The notes under the pieces were generated by a model, which saw only the letters and a list, made by a program, of their open reading frames with translations, made no database searches and had not been told where the DNA came from. A DNA stretch of 64,000 bases from Bolinopsis microptera (Eukaryota > Ctenophora > Tentaculata > Lobata > Bolinopsidae). Shown piece by piece: positions 12,047 to 25,351 of this stretch. Numbering within the stretch: position 1 is the stretch's first letter; each line of letters begins with the position of its first letter. A program made the translations under genes and the position numbers. Location: positions 6,717,001 through 6,781,000 of the forward strand of contig NC_087073.1 of the NCBI RefSeq assembly GCF_026151205.1. Reading direction: 5' to 3'.

Positions 12047-15000
12047 TCAGTGTCCTCCTCTAAAGCCACCACCTCCTCGACCACCCCTCATTCCTCCTGC
12101 ACCCCTCATTCCCCCTCCTCCCCTCATTCCACCAGCCCCTCTCATACCACCACCTCCTCGCATTCCACCGCCTCCTCGCATACCTCCGCCGCCACGCATT
12201 CCTCCACCTCGCATTCCTCCACCACGACCACCACGGCCACCACGTCCGCCTCCTCGTCCTCGTCCACCCCATGATTTGGGGGATTTCGGACGCAGACTCT
12301 CAATGTCCTGTCTTTGTGGCAACAGTCTCGATTCTCTGAAGGTATAGGTTATGTTACATGGCGTGGTTAAATCTTACTTTTTATCATAAAAATAAGTTAA
12401 TAAAGTAAATATAGTTCCCCATAATATCTTCCCATAATATCTAACCTCGATTTGGGAGAAGGCACGTCCATCCAGCCAACCCCATCGATGCCCAATCCCC
12501 ATGCCCATTTGACCAAAAATTGAGGAATAAATGTGCATATCAGTACTCCAGTAGACAAGCGACCATAGTCTAATATATGGTGCCACCGGGTTTTAAAGTT
12601 CTAAAATAATTAACTATAATTTCACGTCGAAAAGATACGCAAATCAAATGAACGTCTAGAAAATCTGCCGCTAGACATCTTAAAATCGACTCGAAATCAC
12701 AGCAATCTTTTAAAAAAGCAACGGTAAAGCAAGTACTATAAATCTTGTAAGGCTGAGCGTGAGTTTTTAACGTTATGGTGTTTAGTAGGGAGCATTACGG
12801 CTAAGGTACCAAAACCGTAATTGAGTTTCAAGATGGTTACCCTAACTGCTGTAACCTCAAGGAAACAATACTGAGAAATGTGTTTTAAAATGAAAGTACT
12901 GTTTGTCACCTTGGTAATTTGAAATTGTTGCTAATCTGTCATAATCTCAAATTTGTCGTCTTAAAAGAAGAACCGCAAATTCGAGACAAAATAATTAGGT
13001 AGGATATCCTTTCAGAAACTAACAATTATGCGGCAGTGGTTGAATTGGTCTATTCCCCAATATCTTATCAAATTACTGACAAATCACAGTGCAGTGGCTG
13101 GATTCTCCTTAGTCCTCGGAACACTGTGACCCTGAATCTGTGAATCTGCTTATACAACATGTGGACAAATTATCCCTACAATCTGACCCTGAATCTGCCT
13201 ATACAACATGTGGACAAGTTTCCCTATAATGAGTTAGAATGCTTGCTTCTACGAATTTGCTCTTCTACGCCCCTACGTTTAATAAAATAGTGGAAGAAGA
13301 TACTAACTTGAAGTAACTGAGGTACTGGTCAGGATTGTAGTTGCTGGCAGATATCTCTGGTCCTACTGTCACCCAGCCTGCCCTCAAATTAGCATCTGAT
13401 CCGAACAGGTGTATCCTTCTCCTGCCTAGACAGAACCTGAACCAGACACGTGTGTCAGAGCTAGACACGTGTGTCAGAGCTAGACACGTGTGTCAGAGCT
13501 AGACGTTAGTAACACGTTACAATAAGTTAACATAGTAACCGTCGCGTGGTGACTATAATAAGTATTTTAAAATCAATTTATACAGTAGTTTATATGTAGT
13601 TGAAGTAGTAGTATTAAGCCCTGCATTCAGCTACAGAAAATATTACAACCAGTTACCAGTCCTATTTCCTAATTAGACAGAATGATAATACAAAAAGTTA
13701 GTATTTGACGTACCGCTCCATGATTTTGAAGATCTCCTCTGGTTTTTGAGTACTGCCGTATGGTTTCTCCTCCTCTATGATGATATCAATATCAATGTTT
13801 GCGTGTATGATGTGCCCGTCCGTGCTTCTCCTCACCGTGCCCTGCAGTTGTTTATATTTAATTAATGAATATATTACAATAGCGAAGTGAGGTTTTCCAC
13901 CAAGCAACTCAGGACAAATTCAAAGACTCTGAACAAATTGTAATATGTTAGGATTAGCCGCACATAGACAAGGTCATTAGAAAAGAGCAATTCAGGAGTT
14001 CCCACTTTCCTATTTAAACACAAAAGTAATAGGCTCTTGAATTGAAACCATCAAACAATTTAAGCCCCGATATCGTAAAAATGAGTCATAGAATGCTCTC
14101 ACGGCTTTTAGCAAACGATTTGTGAAGGCGATACAGACCACAGACATTGCCGACAATCAGGCTCGGTCAAGATATCGGCTAATTCGATTGGGATCGAGGA
14201 TTCACTCCTTAATTTGACTTGGTGATATGGTGATATATCTCGCCCCGCCTATCTGATATGGACTATGGTACAACTTTGCAGTGAGGAATTTCATCATGTA
14301 TATTCTGTACACGTGTGTGGGAGCCTGCATTAACGTGTGTGGTACGTGGTGCCACCATTCTTTAAGCTCCTACAGTCTCTCCTCTTTCTATAAAATAGGT
14401 GATTATAACACGGTCCTTCTGTACAACGCGGATATGTTACGATAAATCCTCCATCCAAATAACATTATATAGGGGATCACTGAACGTATAACTTTGAGAC
14501 GGGAGCACAGTCTGCAGGAGCAACTGCAGACAACACGGTAATGCTTTTAATGTTTATGTAAAGTGTAAACTACAACTATTATTGACAGTTATCCCGAAAC
14601 TCGTTCCAAACGCTATTACGCTCTACACGACCGACTGTCAAAACTCTAAAACAGGTCTAATACAAGCTGCAGAGTGCAGGGAGGATCTACCAAGTACCAG
14701 CTACCTATGTGACCTATGTTGAGTTTCGTCAAGACTTGACGGATCCATCACATCTTCTGACCACCCCATATTACGGAGTAAAGTCTCGCTCGTTGCGCCA
14801 GCACAGCAGAGAGTTCATAGTTGGAGGAGTATATCCCCTGATCGGCGGCTTATTGGGGAGAGACAACATTAAGCTTGTGAGCTTATCTTTGAAGTGCTCC
14901 AGATCTTGAATGACATTCAGATGGTAGGGGATTGCATTCCACAATTTAGGTCCCTGGACTGCAAATGAGTTGTCAAACATGGTGAGGTTTGCTGTTGAAC

Positions 15001-18000
15001 TGGTTCTACGTTTTGATGGAATTACTGGCTACTGCAAGGTTTTCAAGCCTTGGGCGTGAAACAAATAGAACGTTCAGATCATTGCTGGTCTTTCCGTGGA
15101 GGATTTTCCACATAATATGGAGAATGATCAATCACTCCCGCCTTCGTTGAAGAGACATCAGAGATAGATAGACCAGGCGATCCCAGTAGTGGATATCGCG
15201 CATTCCTGATATTCTGGCGGTGAATGCTTTCTGTACACTCTCCAGTTCTTGGATATTGCTGATTTTTGAGGGATCCCATAATGCAAATGGCCAGCAATAT
15301 TCAATCAGACTTCGAACCATTGATTTGTATAGCTTTTTGGATGACCCACTGGATTCTTGCACGGATTGACCAGAATGACAACTTACAAACACTTCGGAAC
15401 CGGGAGAGTTGCGGTGCAGCAGACTAGAACCTCGGGAACACAAACACGGAATATGGTAGTCGTGTATGGCCCGGTTATTAAACCCCGGTATGTGTAAACA
15501 AAATCTGTGCAAGATAAACAGCTAGAAGAGGCCAGGAGTCGTGGTGCGCGCGGCATGGTTCACAGAGCGCGCACGAAATTTGTGTGCTTATTCGATACAA
15601 AATTATACTTTGGACATTAAAACAACGTTTAGATCTCGCGCGCGCTGTACTTCAGGGAATAATTGCCCATGGCCGAATTGATTTCTATATTATTGATGTT
15701 TTGACTTTTAAGTGAACCCCTAAACAACTATTTAATAAACACGGAATAGAAATCAGTTCTAAAGCATCAAATTTATGTTATCGAATCGAAGTCAGCTCTC
15801 TTTACTATTCGCCTAATTTTGCATGGTGGCATGACAGCGGTGTGTTGATTGTTGGAAGTCGAACCTTATCTGATATCTCTTAACATAATATATCACGATT
15901 TTGAGCTGAATGCCGAACATAAATTGGGGGCATAATCTGTCGTACACAGTTGCGTTAAGGTTACACGTTGTACATCTTACGGTAGTGTACAATGTGTGGA
16001 TTAACTGATGTTAGAATAATTTTAATACTGATAACAAAGAAAGTGCTCAAGATTCCCGAAACTCACAGCGTCCCAGAGGACAATTTTATATATTTTATAG
16101 GACATATTATACCACCATATTTAAAGGTGTGTAGTTTAAACAGGAATTTTTAACGTATGTGAATGAGTCACAGGTATTATTTCACATGAACATTTGTCCA
16201 TTATAGTCGAAAATATAAGTAGACGTTCTGTAAGTCTTAATTTTGTAAGTCTAGCAAAAGGGCAGTTAGTCCTATAAGTAGACAAAGCCCACAACAAGTT
16301 ACTTGATACCCGTTTCCCTGACATGGTAACTGCAAAAAGTATTAAAGTCAAATCTCGTTAAAAATATTAACGAGGTAACCTTACCTTGATTCCCATAAGA
16401 CAGTGCTCCTTGGTATGTTGAAACAGTGCTTTCGGCTCTAAATACGACGTATTTCCAGGTTTGTTCTTGTTGGTTTTAATCCAACATATATCTTCACACC
16501 TCCTGTAGCCCCACCTTCTCAGACACTCCCGGCCCTCGTCTAGTCCCTCCGCAGAACCACACCAGATAAAAACAAAGGACGGGTTTCCAGCCAGCTGAAA
16601 TATGGAAAATATGTGGTTGAAAATATGTGGAGGATTGTAAATATGTCTTAGAGAAAGTTAACGTATGGTTGGGTAACATGTTTTTTGTTCTATAATCGAC
16701 ATTATATGGTCGCCAAAGTGAACACATCCGTGATATGTTTCTTTAGAACTCTATACATGTGTTTTTGGGTCAGTTATAATGTTATTTGCACAAATAACAT
16801 TTGAAACTCCACTTTGATCCGTAATAAGTTAATAATCTCCAGCAAACTTCAAACACTAACTCAATAAACTGGAAAGAGTTTCTCTAAATCTTATTACTTT
16901 TATCACATGGTGGTCAAATTCCAGTCGTATTCTACTAGCTGATGATTACTGTGATTAAATCAAATGCTCTGCAATTTAAAAGGGACACCGCACACCAAGT
17001 CAACAAAATGTTTCCTTGAAAATCAACAGATCTTCTCACCAATAGATTAGCCCTACAATGTGAGGACTGGGAACCTATACGGAACATTCACCGATACAAA
17101 TTAATATTATGATTCACAACAAACACTTCTCACCTCATCAATTTTAAGTTTAGAAATGTCCTCCCAGTTCCAAGTTTTACTATTGTAAACACCAGGAGCC
17201 CTCCGCTCGTATTCCTCGAGAGGTGGGTCTATGTAGATAATATCGAAATCTGTCTTGAGAGTGGATCTCAAATCCAGGGTGTGGAGATCTCCGGGTAGAT
17301 ATTGTGGCGGTGTAGCAAATTCCTGGAAATTGTATTGTGTTGTCTGGTGTTGAAGTGAAACGTATTAATGGAATTTGGAATGTTCGGTTTTACAAACTTG
17401 TACGTGTGTTTAAGAGTCTAGAATCACGATTGCGGTTATGAAGAGAATGGCTGCAGATTGCAGATATTGATTGATGGAGAAATCTTCATTTCTGATACTG
17501 TGAAGATGGAATGGTTTTCTTTTTAATGGTAATACCACCATGTACGTGTGCATGGGTGTAGGGAATGATGATCCAATGAATTCCACGAAAACTTTAGTGC
17601 ACTGATTTAGAATCGGCGGTTTTAATAGATTCTCAGAAAGGCAAGTCAGTCAAAATACACATAAAAATCAATCCAATCATAACCAGACCACTTTTATTCG
17701 ATTCTACAGCCACAACTAAGTTAAGTATAGTATGCTGAGAGTTCCTAGAGTATTCAGTAGAAATACCACTCCGATATGATTAACTGAGATCTCAACCGCC
17801 AACTTTAAAATATAAATCGGTGCACTATTCGCAGGATTTTCCGAAGCTTAATATTGTGTCACGTACAGTTATCAGTATTTCATGACGTTTGTACATTAAT
17901 GACAAATCGGAGAACTAAGACACATTCCACGCTATCTGAAGATTTATCGTATAGAATCTCTTCCCACAGCCGATCTACTGACTACTGCTAATGCAATCAC

Positions 18001-19445
18001 CACAGTTTTTCCGTTAAAAATACTGAAGTCCTTCATAGTAATGAATAGAGTTTTAAATTTTAAACATAGACCAAACCAGACTTCTGAGTAGCGGTTAGAA
18101 ACTAAGATTTAATTAAGATTACAAATCAAAATATCGCTACTAAGCTTGCAAGAAAGGACTAAGTAACCATTTAAACCTTTATAAATATGTGTAATAATAG
18201 CATTGTTAATTTATCACACATACCGTAATTTGCTCGTCTTTGAGTCTGATCAGTTCCTTAAGTTTAGGATACTCCTCAAATCGCTCCTGAATACCTGTGT
18301 CTCTTATGTAGTTCTGGGGCCTGTTTCCTGGGATCAAGATAAGGTTATAGAAGTAATTAACTGTAGAAATGTAATATTGTTATACAGCTCTCTTGTCGTA
18401 CTACAGTACGTGTCGAACTAGAGGTAATTACATAATGTAAAGTAATATAACATAAACAATGCAAGATCATGTAACAAATTATGTTTAACAGGAAATTATA
18501 TTACAAGCATTCCTGGACACTTTGGGCCTTATATTTTTGAATGTACTATTTTGCGGTAGTCCTACGGATAAAACCCCCCGAAGAAGATCATTCCAGAACC
18601 CATCGTTTTTAACTTTTAGGACATGAAGGTTTATTACTGTGCACTGTGCAGAAAAGTTATCAAATTACATGCCACATACAGTTCTATTAGATCTAGTAAT
18701 CTAATCCTGTACTCTGGTGGTTTTTTTAAGAACTCTAATCGCAGATAATTAAATCAATGAACTAATCAAGTTCCTTTTCATGACCTTGACAACACAGTAA
18801 CATATGCAAATCACTAACTGCCAGACTCTTTGAACTCTTAAAACATTTTTAATTTCAGTTATATAATATATAAATAAACTGACCCAGAAATTACAGGTTT
18901 AAGTCTGCACATGCTACTCAACCTAACCTACTATAATCTAACCTGTATCTACGAAATGTTGCTGGTAATCATTGTGAGGATTAGCTGACTGAGTCCCCTT
19001 CAGGAATATCTCACTCCCGATATAAAGTTTCTGGTCGTTGTCTTCATCGTCCTGTTCACCTCGCGAGCGCTTTCTACTGTTGCGCTCCCAGCGCATCTCA
19101 CCCATCTTTCGGCGCGCAACCATCTCCATCTGAGTATTCAGTACCTGCAATGCATTTGTTATGTTAATACTAGTTGATAAAGATAAAAATATCAAATTGG
19201 TTAGACTGCTTAGTAAATGATAATAAATATTTTTAAAGCAAGAGATTCAAAAATGGAGATACAATTTTAGGGGAAAAACGTATGATCTGAACAGCATAAT
19301 ATAAATAATAAGATATAAAATAATTGACACTCACCACCCCGATCCTGCGGCCACTAGATACTCCCAGAACTTCAGCCAGCTTGTCTCTCCGTTTCCGGGA
19401 TCTGACCTGCAGCTTGTGGAGGATCTCCATATTCTGAGATACCAT
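12047..19445 (-). CDS. METTL14: METTL14, m6A methyltransferase complex subunit
   Basis: Eight exons in coding order: 19445-19335, 19144-18943, 18327-18224, 17322-17134, 16594-16385, 13841-13714, 13436-13308, 12335-12047. All phases fit and give 453 aa (human about 456). METTL14 pairs with METTL3 in the nucleus to methylate adenosine in mRNA, acting as the RNA-binding scaffold. Visible signatures: [17 protein letters not shown] around the exon 2/3 border, [17 protein letters not shown], the MT-A70 core [10 protein letters not shown] (169-178), [48 protein letters not shown], and an RGG-rich RNA-binding tail (381-453). The motif is DPPL where vertebrate METTL14 has EPPL. The tail is built of repeated GGMRGGG-like heptads. 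The start at 19445 (MVSQNMEIL) was preferred; an in-frame ATG at 19466 is possible. The long intron 16384-13842 contains a LINE relic. Confidence 0.96.
13444..13500. repeat. Tandem repeat, 19-bp unit, three copies
   Basis: Three copies of agacacgtgtgtcagagct starting at 13444, 13463 and 13482. They lie a few bases upstream, in gene sense, of the acceptor of METTL14 exon 7 (13436). Confidence 0.9.
14760..15512 (-). pseudogene. CR1-like LINE 3' fragment in METTL14 intron
   Basis: Minus-strand translation from about 15345 to 15132 reads [38 protein letters not shown] and [12 protein letters not shown] second frame continues with IMWKILH, and a third (14980-14771) reads [19 protein letters not shown] and [13 protein letters not shown]. 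This order is the C-terminal end of a CR1-like ORF2 and matches the complete element at 37473-40903 and the relic at 33547-34174. Frameshifts and stops show it is dead. It lies in the same orientation as METTL14. Confidence 0.85.
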
Positions 19446-21000
19446 CCTGACTAATAAAAGGTACACTTTTTAAAGCTAGTTTATTGCAATCTACAAGGGA
19501 TGGATAACGATATAATAGAGAAGAGTTTGGATTATAATTTTATATATTAGTTATTATGTAAAGCACCGAAATTAAGCTTTCCTATGTTGATCGTTAAAAT
19601 TGTTTTCTTATATTTTCTGTAATAATAGGTAACTTGTTATACACAACTTGTGTTATTTATCGGTATTCAGTCAAAATATTCTAAGGTCGACTCGGTATTA
19701 AGTCAAAATATTCTAAGGTCGACTCGGTATTAAGTCAAAATATTCTAAGGTCGACGCCATGTTGATATTTTTATACAACTAATATAATACTTCCCTTACA
19801 TTATATTATTGCGGTAATTTTATAGTTCATCGCATTAGTCAGTAAAACAAAACAATAACTACATAGATTTTAAGCTATAATAAGCAAATTATTACTCTTT
19901 AATGCTTAATGCTAATATCAAGTATGTAATAACAAGTATGTAATAACATTTTCTAAGTTTTAATTGATAGCATTAGAGTTAATTGATAGCATTAGAAAAC
20001 AATTAAGATACAATATCAATCTTTTTGTTACTTATAATAAATCTTACACCTCCTGAATAAATGGGTCACGCCAGCGTGAAAATATTAGAAGATCACTGAT
20101 CAGAGGTTTAAAAAAAAGAAATTAGGGCAAGATGCAAATTGTAAAAATATCAAAAACGTAGATACAATATAATATCGAAACATATAAAACTCAAAGACAA
20201 GCGAACTATAAATCTCACGAAACTTGAAGTTCGCTAGTCTGTGTGTGTTATTTGTATATCTCTCCAACTTGTTCTGTACAATAATTCTCCAATCTAATTT
20301 TGTTATGGAATTAATATTTGTAATATCATGCAATATTGAATAATTGATAACCGAAATTCTCGAGATAACAACGGCTGTATCTCTGTATGAATTAATAATT
20401 ATGTATCGAAATAATGCATTAAACTAATTAAATAATGCATTAAACTAATCGAAAAATCTTCTGTGGTCTTACCTTCCGACCAATTTACTGAAAAAATCAT
20501 ACTTTTAAAAATACACAAAACATCTTAGAAACCTCAAAGCAAATAAAGCGGTGAAAAAAGTTATATATAAACGTTATATAACACCAAAAACAGAACAAAG
20601 TGATAAAATGATAACAACACTATGACGCGAATGAGTGAAACAATTCCAAATTATTGTAGACTTAACAGTATCACGTACTAAAATACTCTGTATCAAAACA
20701 CGCACTGCCAAAAAAATTAAACTCCAAAATATCATGTAATCTATACTGTATAATAACTTAATAAACCTAACGGCTAACGGTTAATAACCCATATATCATA
20801 TTCTGGTACTCCATTAATTCAAATTACAAATTTCGTTTTCATTTGGATAGAATAGATATATAGGCAAACTAAAACAACTAAATACTACTAAAATGTCTCC
20901 TCCATTTCAAAGAAGTCAAAAACGATTCAGAAAAAAAGCACAGTATTTTGCACGTGCAGAAAAGTGCGCGCATTTACACGTGCAATATGCCACCAGCAGA
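19446..21000. other. Intergenic region upstream of METTL14 and downstream of GCLC
   Basis: AT-rich. It contains the three-copy 32-bp repeat at 19661-19755 and some short direct duplications near 19913-20010 and 20402-20450. No coding exon is supported. The METTL14 promoter should lie in the left part. Confidence 0.5.
19661..19755. repeat. Tandem repeat, 32-bp unit, three copies
   Basis: Unit cggtatt(c/a)agtcaaaatattctaaggtcgact begins at 19661, 19693 and 19725. It lies just upstream of METTL14. Confidence 0.92.
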
Positions 21001-24000
21001 TTACCACACGTGATCACTGTTAGCATCAAACACGGGGCTGATAGGATCATCATTGTCATTGGTCTTATAGCTGTCTCGTCTGAAGTGCTTGTTGTTGTGG
21101 TCGCTGGTCTGACGTAGTGTACCAATCAGGTCTGGGCATTCCTTTCCGTTAGTTATAGCGTTACACTCCATCAGCATGTCGTATGTCATCTAGATGAGTA
21201 GATAATCATTATTATAAGTATAAGAGGTGTAGCCAAGTTCCTGTGTTGTTGATGATTATCAACCTAAGTATAATGTCCTTCTAATTTTCAGTAATTCCTG
21301 ATCAATACAAGGACACAATTTAGCAATATTTACTATTTAGAAGCAATCGAAAATCCTCATAATCATATCAATCCAACAAGAACAACAAGTATTAATATAA
21401 CGGCTGAAGTAAAGATTACCTCCTCAGATACCACAGAATCCTGCTTATAGAGAGGATGGTTATGTACAAACTCTCTCAACCACGCAGCTGTTGTCTTCAA
21501 CTCTCCACTGGCTCTCTTCTGTATCAGACTGATGTATGAACAGATCCTTGTTGCTGTGACAAACTCCAAATCCTGAACAATAACAATATACTAGAAACAC
21601 AGCGTATCTGACGATCTTAAAGTTTAAGCAAATTGAAGTAAAGGCAAAATTGAAGTTAAGACAAATTTCCAAGGATTTAAAAGTACTTATGTAAGACTGG
21701 TCAGCTGTGAAACATCAGGTCACTGTCTAAACTTCTGCAATCATACTTTCAGTGGTGGCCGCTATATACTATATACTAGTGACTAACATAGCAGTGATCT
21801 AGACTCTAGAGGTGAGCTGGTAAAACTAACCATGTTGTTAACGTATGCTCTGATAACTTTGCAGATTCCCGGAAAGTCGCCGTTTCCGTTGATAATCTCA
21901 TCAATCGTCATCTCAACTATTTCCGGTTCGCACTCACACTTACAACACTGTATGTTCTTCCTGCCAGGGTTGCAGATGTTATCTAGCGCGTGCAAATTCA
22001 CAAAATTTGAAGACTGAATCTGATGAGTATACTTATTTAAATATATATTTTATAAAACCGATATGTAATATTATGTAGGATACGTCAGACAAAACAGACA
22101 ACTGTGAAATTAACCTGAAGTAGAACTTCTCATCAAGAACAGCGTTCCTCTTCTGGGCTCTCTCCATGTTGATCTGAACGAGGGAGAGCGGCATATAGAA
22201 GTTACATTTGAAACTGGCCATGGCCCTGCTCAGTAGAATGCAGAAGGACACAAATGCTGCATTCTCAAAGTCAGTTATCTGGGCCTCAATGGTCCTGAAC
22301 TCCACTCTCCATCCGATGTCTGATCCAGGGGGAGGTGGTTTGAACCGCATGTTCTGCCAGTTGGTAGACTGTAGACTTTCAAAGTGGTCCGTGTCATTCT
22401 CATCGTCCAGCTCGATCCTGTGTAATTAATCAAATTAATATTATAGATTACACAGACTAAATTTAAAAATTTGGCAAGGTACTCGCGGCATGTTATGAAT
22501 AATAGTGTAATGGCGTACGCATACCGCCATAAATATTTTGTAAAATATGGATAACTTAAAGAATCAAAGAGGATTATAAGATCTGTACTAAGTCTCTCGG
22601 AGTCTCTCGGAGCTGTAATTTTTTATGTCATTTACGAACTGATAATGACCAGGTGGAACCCCGATTTACCAAAAACCCGATTTACCGCGGCTGTTTCCTT
22701 CCCCCTAATTCCACAGTAAATCGGTGTGTTTCTGTACCTGTTGCTGAAGGCTGAGATGGGATCCCTAATAAAGAGATGAGCGATATGACGTGCCATCAGC
22801 GGGTCGATATTCTCCACATTAGCCTCTATAAGAGTCTTGTAAACCTCCTCATTGTAGGGTGGGTTCACATCACTGAACTTCTCGGAGCGCAGGAAGGAGT
22901 TTATAGTGGAGTAGCGGGAGGAGCGGGCTTTGTTCTTACCAGGATCTGCTATCTCCTGACAAATATTGTAGTTTGTAGATCACCTTTATACGAGGAAGGT
23001 TGACGAGAAGCTGATCTTCAAACAAGGGGTAATATTATGTAAAGTACGTTTTTCTGAACACTCAAACAACAGTGAGGGGGTTTATAATATTTTATTCTTA
23101 ATGTGAAGAATAGCCTAAATTGATAAGACTTAAACCGTACATCATCAGTTCTGTCATCAACAGAAGCAGAGATAACATTCCACCTGCAGTCCACATCACA
23201 CAAGTAGCCCCTGTAGATAGGGGCAGCTGCTGACAGAGCCATTACTATGGGGGTCACTACTGCTAGCTGGTCGTACAGCACCTTCGCTTCACATAGGTTA
23301 CACGCCTGGGGAGGGGAGGCTATGTTACATGGGTTGTTATTTAGCTGGGCTACTTTATTAATTATTTCGTTATGTAGTCCTGTAATTCTACATACAGCGG
23401 ACCTGTAGACTAAGTATAGACAGTCTGATATATAAATTACACGAATTATACTGAACATCGTTAAAATACCGCGCATTTATGAACATAAATTATGTGTACA
23501 CATACCTGGAATGTCATTTGAATGCAACAGCAGCCCATGCCGAAGCCCATAGCGTCCATGTAGACATGGTCCGGTTTAGCAGCTGGAATGTCAGGGAACT
23601 CAATAAAAGGGCTGGGAGTGTTCTCGTCTTTGAAGATAGGAACATTAATCTCAACCTGCAGGGACAACATGCTGGTTAATTAGAGTCAGTAACACCGGAC
23701 ACTGATAATTGTTAGCAGGAGCTTTTTGAGAATTTAGTTGAGAATGGAGTAGATGTTTTGAAATTAACATGACGTTCGAACAAAGTATTAGTAAGAAGTG
23801 TTCGATGTTAATACAGTTCCACTTTTTTAACAGCATGCCATGCAGATTGCAGACCCAACATAATTTCAACTGCAGACAATATTAGAAGATTCAAGAATAC
23901 AGCTTGTACGACAGAGCACATGCAACTTTAGCGCATGCAAAAAGAGGGGAAAGAAATTTTACCTTTTTACCTCTACGCTGCCTGATGTTCCTAGTCAAGT

Positions 24001-24877
24001 TGGGGAAGCGAGGGTGAGGGTTGATACATTCGTCCGGGAAGAACATGCTCTGAGAGACATTGCCGTGAGGAGAGGGTTGGGCAGGAGGCCAGCAGAAGTC
24101 AGGGCAGCCCAGACGAGGGAAATTAGTCAGTGTCAGAACTGTTTCTGTCTCGCTGTCCATCAGCAACATCAACTCCTGGGACATACATTTGGTAACTTAT
24201 GCACAGAAGGATACAATGATAATAAGATCTCATTAATCAACTTGTAAATTTTCCAAAGAGGGAAATGAGCTGTAAAATAGTAGACCAACAAAGAATGTGG
24301 TAAATCTAAAGTTATCCTAATTCTATAAAATCTAACCTTGCGCCTGTGCCTCATGTCCCTTATAACATTGTTCAGCTCCTCAAAATCCTCCAAGAAGGGT
24401 TTGTTAGGAGTAGATTCAATCTGGAAAGATCCGTACTCCTCCACAAATGTGACTGGCATCTCAAACTTACAGTTATGTTTAGCTAGTCGCTCCAGGTACT
24501 CCTAGGTGTTACCAAATTCAATTACATGCTTTTACAATGTATCATTTAGCGCATGAATATAATGCTGTTGTAATTTTACAATATTGAAACTTCCACTTTT
24601 CACAGCTTACTGTTCCTGCAGACACTGAAGATTTCAACAAAAAAAGATAAAAAGTAATCACCTGAGTTTTACAGTGCAGATAAACACGTTTTTTCTCGTG
24701 GTCGAACTTGAACAACAAATACTCAATCTCATCGCCCCACTTAAGCTCCTCGTATTTCCTCTGCTTCATCGTCTTCATCAGGTGTATAAACTGCTTTACT
24801 CCATGATCCTTTATGTAGTCCGACAGTTCTTTCGTTTCCTCCCAGGACAGAGGCTCTCCTCGAACTAGTATTCCCAT
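21001..24877 (-). CDS. GCLC: Glutamate-cysteine ligase catalytic subunit
   Basis: Ten exons in coding order: 24877-24662, 24501-24337, 24175-23963, 23655-23506, 23305-23141, 22955-22738, 22417-22084, 22019 (or 22013)-21831, 21572-21420, 21189-21001; about 663 aa (human 637). The cytosolic enzyme joins glutamate and cysteine with ATP, the rate-limiting step of glutathione synthesis. Signatures: [17 protein letters not shown] with acidic metal-binding residues (E50, E52), [120 protein letters not shown], and IQKRASGEL through [15 protein letters not shown]. The exon 7/8 junction is the least sure. A donor right after the FYFR codons would break the frame, so I used GAC|GTATCC and a roughly 65-nt intron. 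The C-terminal tail ([13 protein letters not shown]) is charged and variable. Confidence 0.96.
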
Positions 24878-25351
24878 ACTTTACACTAAGCAACACAGGA
24901 ATTATTAAATGGAATATCAATAATTCATGAACACAACTTTGATGAAATCTAATTTTCTGCTTTTTACAGAAGCCTTTTTCAGCTGAATTTACAAAATATC
25001 ATGAACGACATAAATCAAAAATGAAACTTGTACGTGTTCAAAAAAAGTGTTAACATTCAGTCTGTTATACCAGTGCAGCATAATGAATTGTTTTAAAAAG
25101 TTCAGCTTTTCAAATGAATCATTTCAGTAACGATATAACGCCTGAACAAAGGATCTTTTTAAAACGCAACTTTCGTTACGTTTCATAATGTGGTAGAACA
25201 TATTTTTATTGTATGTCAAAATTAAAACTGTGTTTTTCTGTTGAAAATCACCGAGTAAAATGTATGTCTTTAAAGTCTATCTAAAACCACAACATAAAAG
25301 AAAAGTTTCCTTCAAATAAATTAGTTAAAAAGTTATATTTGAAACAATATC
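24878..25351. other. Intergenic region upstream of GCLC and downstream of MPHOSPH10
   Basis: About 470 bp of AT-rich sequence that must hold the GCLC promoter and the MPHOSPH10 3' end. No repeat or exon is seen. Confidence 0.5.
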
